A stretch of 64,000 nucleotides of DNA, from NCBI RefSeq assembly GCF_000204055.1, contig NW_006768796.1, positions 248,001 to 312,000 of the forward strand. Direction: 5' to 3'. Origin of the DNA: Melampsora larici-populina 98AG31. Taxonomy: Eukaryota; Basidiomycota; Pucciniomycetes; Pucciniales; Melampsoraceae. The translations under genes were made by a program, and so were the position numbers. This document shows, in pieces, positions 1-11,691 of the stretch; within the stretch, counting starts at the first letter, position 1, and every line of letters starts with the position of its first letter. The notes under the pieces were generated by a model, which worked only from the letters and a program-made list of their open reading frames with translations, made no database searches and had not been told where the DNA came from.

Positions 1-156
1 ATGTGTGGGAGAGTAGAGCACTTGTTCTATGCTTTTCCTTTCCCGTTGACAAAAAAGGAAATGCTTTGCTCCGCTTGATCAGGTCGTCGCGCCGATGTGT
101 GAGAGAATAGAGCCTCTGACCTGTACTTTTCCTTCCCTGTCAACGAAAAAGGGAAT
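1..156. repeat. Imperfect two-copy tandem repeat, period about 94 bp
   Basis: The segment at 1-62 (ATGTGTGGGAGAGTAGAGC and onward to a purine-rich AAAAAAGGAAAT end) recurs at about 95-156 as ATGTGTGAGAGAATAGAGC with a similar purine end. The copies differ by scattered substitutions, so the duplication is old. No coding frame or known element was recognised. The window edge cuts the left copy, so more copies may lie outside. Confidence 0.55.
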
Positions 157-1205
157 AATTTGATGTGCTTTTGGCTGCTCTGTGACCTCCTTCCTGCTAT
201 TTTCTGCTCGATGCAACACTCTTCATTTATTTTTTTCAACGCTTATAGAAGATGATATCATAGACACCAGAGCACAGCGCTTTTAGATGGAGACAATACC
301 ACGTGGCAGAGTAACAAAACACAATTCTGAACAGAACAATCAAACCGTCGGTCTCTTGTTCAGACTTTTTTCTTACTTCATAAACTTTAGGGAATTTGTC
401 TCTTTGGTTTTTAGATACCATGTATCTTGGTTGTACGCGTAACGGCCACAGAGGCAGCTTTTTTAATTAATCTAACTAAGAAAGACTTGAAGAATCAGAC
501 TGAACTACATGATAAGAAGATCTGTGAAAAAGGCGGAATTCTGTGGGCGGCCTACATAACATGTTCTGACCCTTTACAATATTAAAGACAATTTTACTAA
601 TAAATATATTTGAGATTAAATTAAAAAAGATAACAAATAAGTTTGTGAACGTATCAATAAACATAACAGTAGTAACAATAATAGACTAGCCAGGGTGGGA
701 GGGAGGTAAATGAAATTCAGATGAAAACAAATGTTTTATCGAAAAACTTTTTCAGGATAATGACTTGGATGTAAAATTTTATAAATTATGATAATATGAA
801 TTTTCTAGACAAGGATGACAACGTGAGGATTTTTAGGGAAATCATACTTGACTCATCCTAGATCCTATCCTTTACGGATTAGAAGAGTTATCTGATCCTT
901 TGAGATGATCAGCTCTGTCTAGTAGTCTGATAGGAATGGAGGAGAGTTGTCCACCCGTCTACATTATCCGAAAAACCCTTTCCCCGACCTATTCCCGTAT
1001 GTCAATACGAGTACCGACTTCCAACATGAACCATTCTCCCAGTACCTCTCACAGGGATTAACAAAGTCGCAAACTGGTAGCACCAGTCATGTGCCACATC
1101 TTTCGATACAGCTTCATGCCAACTTTGATTTTTTTTCTTACATTTATTGGATTCAATTTCAAAGAAGGAATCGATGAAGAGCCTTTTACACAGAGAGAGA
1201 AATCT
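157..1205. other. Non-coding stretch, nothing recognised
   Basis: AT-rich sequence downstream of the 3-hydroxyacyl-CoA dehydrogenase gene, which is on the minus strand and ends at 1387. The short open frames here have no domain, no plausible splice structure and no codon pattern that stands out. I see no RNA gene or promoter. Confidence 0.4.
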
Positions 1206-1213
1206 AAAACAAA

Positions 1214-1329
1214 TTTTGCAAGCCTCACTGCTGATCACATAACACATACTTGCGATTGTACAAATAATTTTGCAAGCCTCACTGCTGATCACATAACACA
1301 TACTTGCGATTGTACAAATAATCTTGCAA
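1214..1329. repeat. 54-bp tandem repeat, 2.2 copies
   Basis: A 54-bp unit beginning TTTTGCAAGCCTCACTGCTG is present at 1214-1267 and again, apparently identical, at 1268-1321. A third copy starts (TCTTGCAA) and breaks off. The near-perfect identity indicates a recent duplication. It lies about 60 bp beyond the stop codon of the minus-strand dehydrogenase, so it falls in that gene's 3' flank or 3' UTR. The unit is a multiple of three, but no coding role is supported. Confidence 0.85.
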
Positions 1330-1386
1330 AAATCATGACCAATGATTTTGACTTATAGGTCAATGTTGTTGTTTTGGTAATGTGGC

Positions 1387-3341
1387 TCAATAGTCATAGA
1401 AGCCTCGTCCGTTCTTTTTACCTATAAACTCAATCAAAATTAGAATCATAGACATTTACATGTTTCACATGTAACTGATGCAGAGAAATGCTCTTACCAA
1501 GCCAACCAGCGTCAACCATTCGACCCAACAGGACTGATGGACGGTATTTACTATCACCTGACTCATGGTGCAATACTTGCATTATCGACAAACATGTGTC
1601 AAGACCGATGCTAAACAATGACATGACTGGTCAGTCAACCAGTCACCGACAAAGCTTAGGGTTCTGGGCTACACACAAGTCAGCAAGTGTCAAAGGGCCC
1701 ATGGGCACATTGGTACCACGCTTCATTGTGTTGTCGATATCTTCACGGGTCGCAACTCCCTGTTATCCAATAAGATATAACGTCAAAATAAGTAAAGAAC
1801 GTATATGCTGACCAAGGAAGTGTTTGTGCTTACTTGTTCAAGACAAATAATTGCTTCGTTGATCCTGTTGCAAGTGGGATAGAATCAGAACCTTGGATCA
1901 GGAGTTGGATCGAAACATACAGATGTCACTTGAACATACATTGGCATTAAAACCTGAAGAAAAGAGCATTGCGTTAGATTCTGATCCTAGTATCATAGAC
2001 TAGTCTTAAAATGAAAGGCTCTCAACTCGGTTGGAGATAAAACCTGGAGTGTCTTGTGAGACAGTCACAACCTTTCCACATCCTTCAACAAATCTACGTG
2101 CACGATCCAGTACTTCAGGACTAGTTTGGAGTGCCGATATAACCTCGACTACCGTCATCACTGGCACCTTCACATGGGCCGTATGTAGGATCCATTTTGT
2201 AATATCAGCCTTGACAGTTCTGGTGTATCATCCATAGAGAACTAGCCAAGATTCGAATTTATCTACATTCGAGTAATGGAGAGTTACTTACCGGATTGAA
2301 GAAATGCAGACCAATGACTCTCGAAGCCGATTGATTATTATCAGAAGCAGATTCACGTCGAGTATCCACAGCAGATGCAGCAATCTTAGTCAATGAAATC
2401 GACGATGTGTTAGAAGCTAGAATCGTATCCGGTCGGCAGATCGATGCAAGTTGAGAGAAGATCTTCTGCTTCATCGACAAGTTCTCTGCTACGGCCTATA
2501 CCATACACCATTCAGAGGAAGGACATTTCAGGTCAGTATGCGATTACCCTTGATCAACTTTGACATGTCCATGAGACTCAACTTCTATGACCAGATCAAC
2601 ATCAGCCACCGAAGACAAGTCATCCACCGCCTTAACTCGTTCTCGCGCCTGATGAGCTTCTTCTGAAGTTATCTTCTGTTTGCTCACATCCTTCTCAAGA
2701 AGCTTATCTGTAATTCACAACGGATGAGTTTCAGTATCTGGTCATGAAGAGCCTAGACAGACTTTCACAGGATTCAGGATTTTGTCGCCTGGTGTGAATT
2801 ACCGCCGATCGTTGGAAGACAAAGATATGATGTCATAGTAGTGATCACAGACCTATGAATCCCAATCCTTTGTCTCTGGCGACCGCCGAATGGTCACTTA
2901 AAAGAACTTTTACCCGTGCATTCTGGACAGCCAAAGTTCATGTCGATTGTAAGATCAATAATCTAATTTCAGATCAAAGTATGAATTCAATTGGCACACC
3001 TTTGCAGCCACTAATGCAATCCCAGTCCCCATCTGACCTAAATTTTCAAAATCGAAAACAAAGTCAGGTTTACTCCCTCAAGTCGTCTTACAAGATCTCC
3101 AGCTTGTACCGATTTCAGTCAACATACGCCAAGTAATAGGTCAAAGAAGCGCTCGCGAGAACATCTTCAACATACCTGCTCCAATGACCGCAATAGTCTT
3201 GATGGGCGATGTTTCATTGCATGCAACAGTCGTTCCATGAAAACCGCGATGTGGCTTCCAGCACCGCATAGGACATAGCGAGATTTTAAGTGACGTGATG
3301 GCGAAAGCACGTTGCATGGGGTGAAGGATGGCTATGACCAT
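1387..3341 (-). CDS. 3-hydroxyacyl-CoA dehydrogenase, probable mitochondrial
   Basis: NAD-dependent oxidation of L-3-hydroxyacyl-CoA in fatty-acid beta-oxidation (3-hydroxybutyryl-CoA dehydrogenase type). Exon pieces on the minus strand spell the family in order: [10 protein letters not shown] then [13 protein letters not shown] (Rossmann dinucleotide loop), [23 protein letters not shown] followed across an intron by [87 protein letters not shown] and a terminal [11 protein letters not shown] followed by TGA at 1387-1389. The N-terminus (ATG at 3341, or in frame at 3317) is basic, rich in S/R and lacks acids, as in a mitochondrial presequence. There are at least nine exons, including a 14-nt microexon at 1940-1953 that encodes VLMP. 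The exon near 2880-2960 is the least certain. No disabling change was found. Confidence 0.85.
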
Positions 3342-4229
3342 TGTCAAGTGGAGATGAGAGGCTCACAATCAAATAGGAAAAGGCAATCTTAGCGTTTCAA
3401 ACGCATGCATGGGACAGCGGGGAATCAAAGCGGGAGTGTTCCCCGGACGGGCCCGGGTAGTCTTTCAAGAATGTCCATTTTGCAATCATCGGGGTCGGGA
3501 AGCTGGGATACATTGTGATGATGTTCCTCAATCAGTCAGCCAAGACCTGCAACCACTCGATTCAATTCTCTATCCAATTGATTTCATTTTTTTAGTAGTT
3601 GATGTCAGGCAGCTCAAAATATGCTCGCTTAGGAAATTTCAAAAACCAAGTAGATAATGGAGACTTCAGATATGTGAAACCAGCATAGTTTTGATCATCA
3701 AGGCCCAAGTCAAAGTGACTACATACATTATCACGCTGGAAAACTCATGTGAAAAGAAATGATTGCATTTGTTTTAGTAAAGATATGAAGAGTATGAAGT
3801 TACTTGGAGCCAGGAGGCTCTTTTGCATTACTCGTGATTTTCAATCCCAAAGAACCCAAATCACTGAGATTTCATACCTTCACGTAAAACGAGTTGATTG
3901 CAGTCCATTTTTTTGGAATTAGATGATATTTCACGGGAGCTTTGAAATGAGTGTATCAGGTCCTTTGAACGGTACAGACACGATTTGGCCAAGCGCAACT
4001 GACCGACAGGCATGTAATCTTATACTTCAATCTCATAGTTGGTATGTACATTATCTACAAACACCAACGAGAGGGCACCATGCTGGTTTGCCACGATCAT
4101 TGAATATGCGCTTGATGGTATACTGATCAATCTTATCGACTATTACATTGTGTATCATAATGAATTATATACCACAAACTAAGATAATAAATTGGTCATG
4201 AAAGGACAAAAATCAGTTAATGAGTCGAG
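3342..4229. other. Intergenic between two minus-strand genes
   Basis: This stretch holds the promoter/5' side of the dehydrogenase and the 3' flank of leucyl-tRNA synthetase. A locally GC-rich block around 3409-3500 contains short open frames without recognisable motifs. I see no gene, repeat or RNA here. Confidence 0.4.
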
Positions 4230-7200
4230 CTAGAACGTCTTGGAAGCCTCATCTTGACTTACCGCTGGTGATCCTGGTTCAGCCACTTCAATAATGGCCA
4301 GATTATAACCTTCCCGTTCTCCTGGTTTCGATTCGTTCTCCGTACGAGCATCCTCAAATAATTTGACTTTCTTCACAGCTTCCACCGTACTTTCAAGTTC
4401 GATAAGGTCATACTTGAGTGTACGCTTCAGGTATCCTAATGAACGTTGAAGTACATCTGTTTCATCAAAGCTGAGAGCCCGTTCCAAGGCAGAGGCGCCC
4501 AATTCTCGGATTCGAGTCTTCATAATCATAATGAATGGCACTATCACGTCATTTCGACGTCAGCTTGATGTGTCAAGAAGTTTTGTGTACCAGAAAACTT
4601 TACTCACTTGTCTTTTTCTCCTTGAACAATCCTTCCTTTTCCAACTCAGCCCTCATAGCTTTCTCATCAATCATACCAGTCGATTTATCAAAATGACGTG
4701 CAAGAATCTCTACACACTGACTCTGCCACTTTGGAAACTCTTTAGAGACAAAGATCCTAAGAGCCTTTGGCTTGGTTGCATCAAAGGTAAGTTGTGATCC
4801 TGGACCAGCGCCACCTTTAGCTTTAGCTTTCCGTTTCCCAAGAGCCAATTCTGTCGTCCGGATCTTTCGAACCGTCTCTTTGACATATTCAGCAGCGTCG
4901 ATCACTGCCCTCTCAATCTCCCGAGAAGGAGTAGGGAAACGAGCCCTTTGGATTGTATCGGACTCACCGAGCACGTTGGTCCAGATGTGCTCAGCAAAAT
5001 GTGGAGTGATGGGTGTGATCAACAAGGTCTGAACACGGACATAATACTTTAGTAAGTCTGCGTGCATCCCACCCTCTTCTGCGGTAAAGTCGCGATACCA
5101 ATCGCGAGCGCCCAAGAGCTCGTAAAAGCCCGTTTTCTGAGCTTCTTTGTACATCGATCTGTTCACACAGACGAGGAAGCAATAGTCTCAATGAGTCAAT
5201 GGCTCCTTGATACGAATATGAGCGTGTGACACAGAGACCTACGCTTCATATGCCTTGTATGATTTCGTGATTGCCAAATTGATCTCGTTTTCAAAAATCC
5301 GATCAAAAAGGTTATATTCACCACTACGGAATGTATGGTTGTTTGTGATGACATCCTATGATACGAAATTGAGAGTAAACAATCAGTTGTCGTCTATGTG
5401 ATCGGCTTTGTAAAAAGTCAAGAGCGATCCACTGAGAAGGTTCACCACATCGACTTACCTTTGACCATTCCGCCAAAGTATGTAGCCTCAAAATTGAAGC
5501 ATTAGCAGATAGCTCTTCAAAATTGGCATCATCAAATCCATCTCCAGCATCAGCCAAGGCAACCCGTGTTGCATCCGCGCCGAATTTCCGAAGACTGTCA
5601 CGAAGGGTCAAAGAATTTCCTGTCGACTGGATTCAATCGATCGAGTTGTGTGATATTACATCAGTGAAGGGTAGAATGAGCAGCGAGGATTTGAGATCAA
5701 GAAATACCTTGCTCATCTTCTTCCCGTTCAACATCAGATGTCCATTAGCCCTCATAGTGCGAGGCCAAAACTGTTCATCAAAGAGTGCAGTGTGAACGTA
5801 GATACAGAAAGATAAATGGTTCGAGATTAAATCTTTTCCACTACTGCGGACGTCCATCGGGTAAAAATAACGGAATTCGCGTCGCATGATATCAGCTTTG
5901 TCTTTCGACAATGGCTCTACGCCTGGGTTGGTTTGCTGAGATGGGAATGTAACCTCATCTGTACCAAATACATAATCCCACACTTCATCGGACATTTGGT
6001 CAGGTGTAACACCCAATGGCCCAGTGGTGGTACCAAAAATATCGCCCGCTTCTCCGGAAGATGGGCCATGGAGTAGATGACTGATTGTGTAGTATGCCAT
6101 GTAAATCGTCGAATCGGATAAGGACTCGACTAAGAACTGGGGATCCCAAGGCAGCTTAGATCCCAACCCATAACTTCGAGCACAGGCCCACTGATGCAGC
6201 CAGTCGAGATCTTCTTGAAATTTCTTCTTCGTAGAGGGATCGCGGATGTTCATGCGCTCAAGTAACCTGTGCAACGGGCATTAGAAAACGTATGCGTAGG
6301 TCAAACAGCTCACTTGCACGACTCACTTGAACGCCTTAGCCTGCCAAGCAGGTTCACCGTAATCAAGATACCACTGATCACAAAGAGCGACCACACACTC
6401 ATCTCCGCTCCGACTAATGATTTGTCCTTCAGGCTCGCTGTAAGCAAACGCCAGTCCTTGTCCGATCATTTCCTCACGGACTTTAGCTTTAGCCTTCTCA
6501 ACTGGCTCCCCAGCAAATTTTCCTACGAGCATCTTGCCTTGATAGAAACCAGCCTTGTAGGCTCGCTCCTTGGCTTCCGCAAGTTTGACAGAATCCTTTG
6601 GAGAGTCAATCTTCAACATTTCGACTAGTTTAGGAGCAGACATATCCCCAAACTCTTCCGTACTCAGCACCGGAACCGGGTCGAACGCAATCCATGCGGG
6701 ATCGATCTTGAAGTAGGCCGCCTTCTTTCGAAGATGCATGAGATTAATATAATCGTCCGGGGAATCAGATGGAACGGAAGTCACAACACCAGTCCCTTTT
6801 GTAGCCAGGACGGTTTCCATGGGTAAGATATAAACTGCTTGGTGGACACCATTGGGTGCATTGATCTTCGTCCCGATGAGGTCTTGACCGCTAACTGAGA
6901 TTAATTGCGGTGCTACGCCACGAGTGGAGGTAAGGTTCTGGAAAGACATGTTCCGAATCGATCGCTCCGTGCAAAGATAGACTGATCCATCCTTTGCTTC
7001 GAATAAACCATATTGGATAGACGGTCCCACAAAGCAGTTGGTTTGTCCATACATCGTTTCAGGTCGGAGAGTAGCAGCGATGAAATAGACCTCCTTCTCA
7101 ACCACCTTTTCTTTCAAGCTAGATGGAACGTTTGGACCCCATTCCATGACTCTCATCTTGATACATGTATATTCTTGAGGTCCCATACGTTCACCGCTTG

Positions 7201-8376
7201 ATCTATCGTGATCCATGCAAGGTTGACCGTCCCTGGGACTATAGACCGTATATCGTTCGCCGAATTTCACGTAGCCTTTTTGACGGAGACGGTTCATTTG
7301 CCATCGGACGAAAGCATCGTAGTAGGGATTAATATCGGTGGTGATGAAAGACCTACGCCAATCCACTCGAGCGCCCAATGCATTGATATCATCCTAGGAT
7401 AAAAGTGATCAGATCGACTGAAGATAACATTTGTGTATAAAAGCTCACCTTGGCAATCGGAGGGAAATAGGTAAGCCAGTATTGAGGATCGGCAAACTTT
7501 TTGATTTCTTCTCGTTTGACCCCGATACTTTCCATGATTTGGAATTGATATTGAAGTCCGGTAGATTTAGCTTGAATTTTACCCTTTTTGGCTTTACTCT
7601 TGTCAGCACCCTCACTCTCAGCCTTTACTTCAATTGTGGTGATTTCTTCAACTACTGCCTCAGGGTTGACAAACTTTTCCAAATCGTTTCCAAAGAGTTC
7701 TAACTCTCGAATGATTTTATCAGATGCTGACTGGTACAAAATCCATCAGTCTAATGCACATAAATACCAGATAGCATATTTAGTCTGCTTACTTTGATCG
7801 GCATTCCTGTAGCATGCCAACCTACAGGGAATAGCGCACGTTTTCCTCTCATTCGTTCAAATCCAACAGCAAACTCTATCTTTGAGATCGTAAAGGCATG
7901 ACCGAGATGGAGGGAACCATTCATGTAAGGGTATGGAAAGGTCCCGAAGAATTTGGGATATCTGAGCTTGATCGTCAGCTGAGATCGATGATTTGGATTG
8001 AGGGTATTATTATTGCACCCACTTTTCTCGTAGTTGATCGGGGCTCAAATCTGTCAAAGTTGAATCATTGACATGTGGAGAATCGGTCTAAAGAATGTAG
8101 AGGATCGTCAAGTGTCTTTCAAAGTACATAGGAATTGTTGAAAACAGCTACCTCGAAAACTTTCATTTGTGCCCATTTGAGTTGTGCATCTTTCTCGAAT
8201 TTAATCAAATCGTCCCGCTTCGTAAACTGCCAAGATTTAAGAATTTCGTCAGTGATCAGAAAGTCTTAAGGATAAGCAGTTCTTTTCTTTACATTTTCAC
8301 CCATATTCAAAGTGGCCTCCTTCTGTTTTTGCTCCATCAAAGCCTGAACCGATGGTTTTCCGGCTGACGAAGCCAT
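4230..8376 (-). CDS. Leucyl-tRNA synthetase, cytosolic
   Basis: Class Ia aminoacyl-tRNA synthetase charging tRNA-Leu for cytosolic translation. Start ATG at 8376 ([16 protein letters not shown]); the next exon reads [19 protein letters not shown]. The HIGH signature is [12 protein letters not shown] at about 7897-7935. The CP1 editing region runs through 6323-7378 ([33 protein letters not shown]). The KMSKS loop is split by an intron: GKKMSK near 5707-5726 continues as [19 protein letters not shown] near 5570-5631. The anticodon-binding region includes [21 protein letters not shown] (4600-5166), and a C-terminal extension ends at 4230. About ten or more short introns interrupt the frame. It has the archaeal/eukaryotic cytosolic layout, is roughly the expected length for the family, and shows no damage. 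Confidence 0.95.
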
Positions 8377-10097
8377 GACTGAGTATCGTGCCAAAGGTTG
8401 ATGTAAAAGATGTCGAAGATATGAAGTCTTTTGTTTGAAGTTCACAGATGCCGTTGTGAAGTGAAGGAGACTGATCAGCTTGATCAGAATTTAGTCAAGC
8501 GATGATTTCCAATTTCAATAAAAGCAGTGGAGATGCATTCATAGACCGTCACAGTGTCACTTTTTTGTCAGAACCCTTCTAACTCAATACTCGTGTAGAG
8601 CTTTGAGGAAGTATGGGTTTTGAACACCACCCATTCGGGGAATCGGGCGGGGCCAATTTGAGGAAATCTCAAGATACCTCCTCAATGCATTACCCCATAC
8701 CCAGAAGCAAATTCATCGCGGCAGCGTCTCCCAAAAAAAAGAAAACAAATCAGGTGGAGACAGATTTTCACATGAGGACGGCATGAAGAGCTCCAGACCA
8801 GCGTTCAGGCTGTGACTTAATCTAGAAAGACATATTTGCCTTAAAAAAGATGAGGTGGAAAACCTTTCAGAGAAGGATGGCCTAAGCATCAGGCAAATTG
8901 ACTTCATCATACTACACCATTGGTTTTTTTCTCAAAATTTCTCAATTTCTTTTGATTATTCTCACCATGTTTCCATGATTCAGAATGTTAATAGCACCTT
9001 TGACTTCGTCTTTTACGCGGTGAGCTAACAGGAAAGCATATCACATCTACTGCCGTACATATGATCTTTTTGGGTCTTCGGACGGATCTATGTAAACCTG
9101 GGAGCACCACACCCCCAAAGTTAAAGAATACAACTTTCTAAACTCAAACCTACCCATGAAGCGCCAATGGTGCTGCTGAATTATCAAAGTGTCTTCAGAA
9201 TGCTTGCAATATTAAGCTACCTTTGAATACGATTTGAGAATAAGGATTGGTTTGAGCTTTTGTTGAAAAAGTAGGAGCCAGCAAGATAATCTACAATCCA
9301 CGAATCAAAGCGTCATGTTCATCAAGCAGGCAACTCACCTGGTTTATAAAGAGACCCATCTCTTCTGTCTCCCCTCTTCTGGGCATAATCCTAACTTCTT
9401 CTGGTGATCACAATTAACTCCTATAACTCGCCTCTTGTTTATACTCTCTCTAGGTCCAACGCTGTCACATTCATTTCAACATGCATATCTCTGTTACCTT
9501 CCTCATTGTCGCCGTTGCAGCTAATGATGATGTTTTCCATTCTAGACTTTTGCCGCGCTCATTCTCTCTCCTTGTTTCAATTTACCACTGGCTGAATCTG
9601 ATCACATTTAGGCCACTTGTGTTCTTTGATATTTTCTTGTGTGACATGTTTATGAATTATCTGGTTGTCTTCTCATTCTTTCAGCTCAAGTGTGATTGTG
9701 AATTTTTCCCAAATCTTGAATTGTGAATTCAATGAAATGAAGTTTTGTAGAAGAATGGATGAGGTGTCAAGATGAATCCGAATGAAAGTTGAATTTGAAT
9801 TGAAACCTAGTTGGTGTATGGGATTATAGAGACTTCATGAGACCGAGATCGATCGGAGTGATGTGAGTGTATGGGATTAGACTGTATTTTGAATTAAACT
9901 CACTTGTTCTGTGTTGGATTGAACTTCCACTTCTTTTGCCCTGAACACTCTTCTCACTCTCACTCTATCCTCACTCTCTGTTCTCAAAAGTTCAACAACA
10001 TCCTATCCATCTTTCTCAACTTCATCTCATCAAATCAACTTATCATCAATCAATCAACTTATCATATCAACTTTGAATCCAAAGAAAAACACTCAAT
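8377..10097. other. Intergenic region with a weak signal-peptide-like ORF
   Basis: This is the divergent spacer between leucyl-tRNA synthetase and the Bqt4-like gene. A TATA-like TTTATAAAG lies at about 9343, and an ATG at 9481 opens with MHISVTFLIVAVAA, which resembles a signal peptide. The frame then runs only 81 codons with no recognisable domain, few cysteines and no clear downstream exon. It could be the first exon of a decayed secreted protein, but I do not call it a gene. Pyrimidine-rich CTCACTCTCACTCTATCC around 9950-9980 fits a promoter/5' UTR for the gene starting at 10098. Confidence 0.35.
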
Positions 10098-11691
10098 ATG
10101 TCTACCACCCGTTCAACTCCACAACGGATGACACGTCGATCTACCAGATCACCTCCAGTCTCATCTTCAAATCAATTCAATACCTTCACAACGGCTCTTA
10201 ATCGAACTTCTAATACACCACAAAAACCAACAAGAACAAATGAATCAATAATCAAAAAACAAGAAACTCAATCTAACAAACCTACTTTACCAATCGATAA
10301 GAAGAACTCTCTCTTAGATCGTGGTCGAGTTCGTTCTGTAAAAACTCAACTCATTCCACTTGAAAATAATTGGTCAATCACTATTGCTCGGGTTAAGGTG
10401 CCTACTACTTCGGGTGTTTCGGGTCATCTTATCAAACGTTTCGATACCAATGCGATCTCTGCTAGTAGTTTTTTTAGAGCTGCTTTTCCTGATGCAAGTG
10501 TAGAAGATGAACAAGCTCATATGTCTTATTTTACTGATGTTTACGATACGGCTACGGCTGGTGGTGATCATATCGGACCAGAGTGTAAGCTTACTGGTAC
10601 CTGGTAAGTTCTTTTCTTCACATCTTACTTTCTTTCCTTTGACTCATCAGACTTGAACCTTTTTGACTGGTTTTGCTTGATTCGGTTTCAGGGTACCTGT
10701 CGCTCATGCAGAATCGATTGCAGAGTGGTATGGGCTATCAAAGTTTGCTGCCGATCTCATCACCTTCCCTGATCCCAACAATGGATCAGCTTCACCTATG
10801 GACCCTAAAACAGGTTTAAAACAATCTGAATCGAGTCAAGTCACCAATTCTGATCCACCTCAAGCTGCCGAGTCGACTCCTGTACCTAAAATGGTGGGCA
10901 CACCTGGGACGCGATCTATCAAGCGTCCTCGTGTGGCACCTCCTAGTTTCGGTAACACTAGCCCTTCTCACTTTAGTCTATCTGCGGCTTCGGTTTCAGC
11001 TACTTCGAATGAAGCTCCAGGAATTGACCAATCGGCTACCATTGACGAAGCCGATCCGACTGAAGAATCTATGTTTATCTCTAACGACGAAGGCGAAGAA
11101 CCTGAGCAAACGTCTCTTCAAGTGACTGTGACGCAAACATCTATGAATAATCGAATCGACGAAGGGATGACTACTACCACTACCGCGACTGCTTGTGTTA
11201 TTGGAACCGATGAGCAAGTCGAACTTGCTAAACGAGACGCCTTGAATTTAGTAGCATCACTTCAAGAAAGTGCAGCCGCTCAGAACCACTCATCCAATGA
11301 ATGGAGTCAAAAGAAACGAGGCCTTGAGCAAACAGAACCCATTATTACAACCACTCGTGATACAGATGAAGAGACCGTCTTAGCAGCACCACCACCTAGA
11401 GGTCTCTTTGCTCGATTCTGGTCACGTAAAGCGAATGCAAAGAAACGTGAAGAGATGGCTAAAACATTGAATAAACAATCCAGAGAGATCGCATCCCTCC
11501 CGACTCATCCTGTCGTACCTCCAGTCACATCGGTGACCAAGAGAAACTTGGCTGTAGCAGGAATCGTGGTAGCAGGCGCAGCTGCGTAAGTCTTGTTTTT
11601 CTGATATTGGTTTCTAGGTTGATTATTGACTAAAGATTTTAAATATATGACTTTTTTTATATAAAGTTCGATCGCACCTTATTTCTTTTGA
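10098..11691 (+). CDS. Bqt4-like APSES/KilA-N protein with C-terminal membrane anchor
   Basis: Three exons give about 474 residues: 10098-10603, 10692-11585 and 11667-11691. Residues about 75-205 resemble an APSES/KilA-N fold: a beta region (WSITIARVKVP), GHLIKRFDTNAISASSFFRA and the hallmark LTGTWVPVAHAESIAEWYGL, whose GTWVP is joined across intron 1. A long S/T/Q/E-rich low-complexity middle follows, then a basic stretch (RFWSRKANAKKREE). The last two exons make a hydrophobic tail (NLAVAGIVVAGAAA joined to SIAPYFF and a stop). Without the last splice (perfect GTAAGT donor at 11586) the frame stops at once after AAA. An APSES-like N-terminus plus a C-terminal transmembrane helix is the architecture of fission yeast Bqt4, an inner nuclear membrane telomere anchor. 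The homology is inferred, and an unrelated APSES-fold membrane protein is the alternative. Confidence 0.7.

Noticed and set aside
9481..9726. Open frame beginning MHISVTFLIVAVAA as a secreted protein gene
   Set aside because: The start resembles a signal peptide, but the rest is hydrophobic and leucine-rich without cysteines, domain or supporting splice sites.
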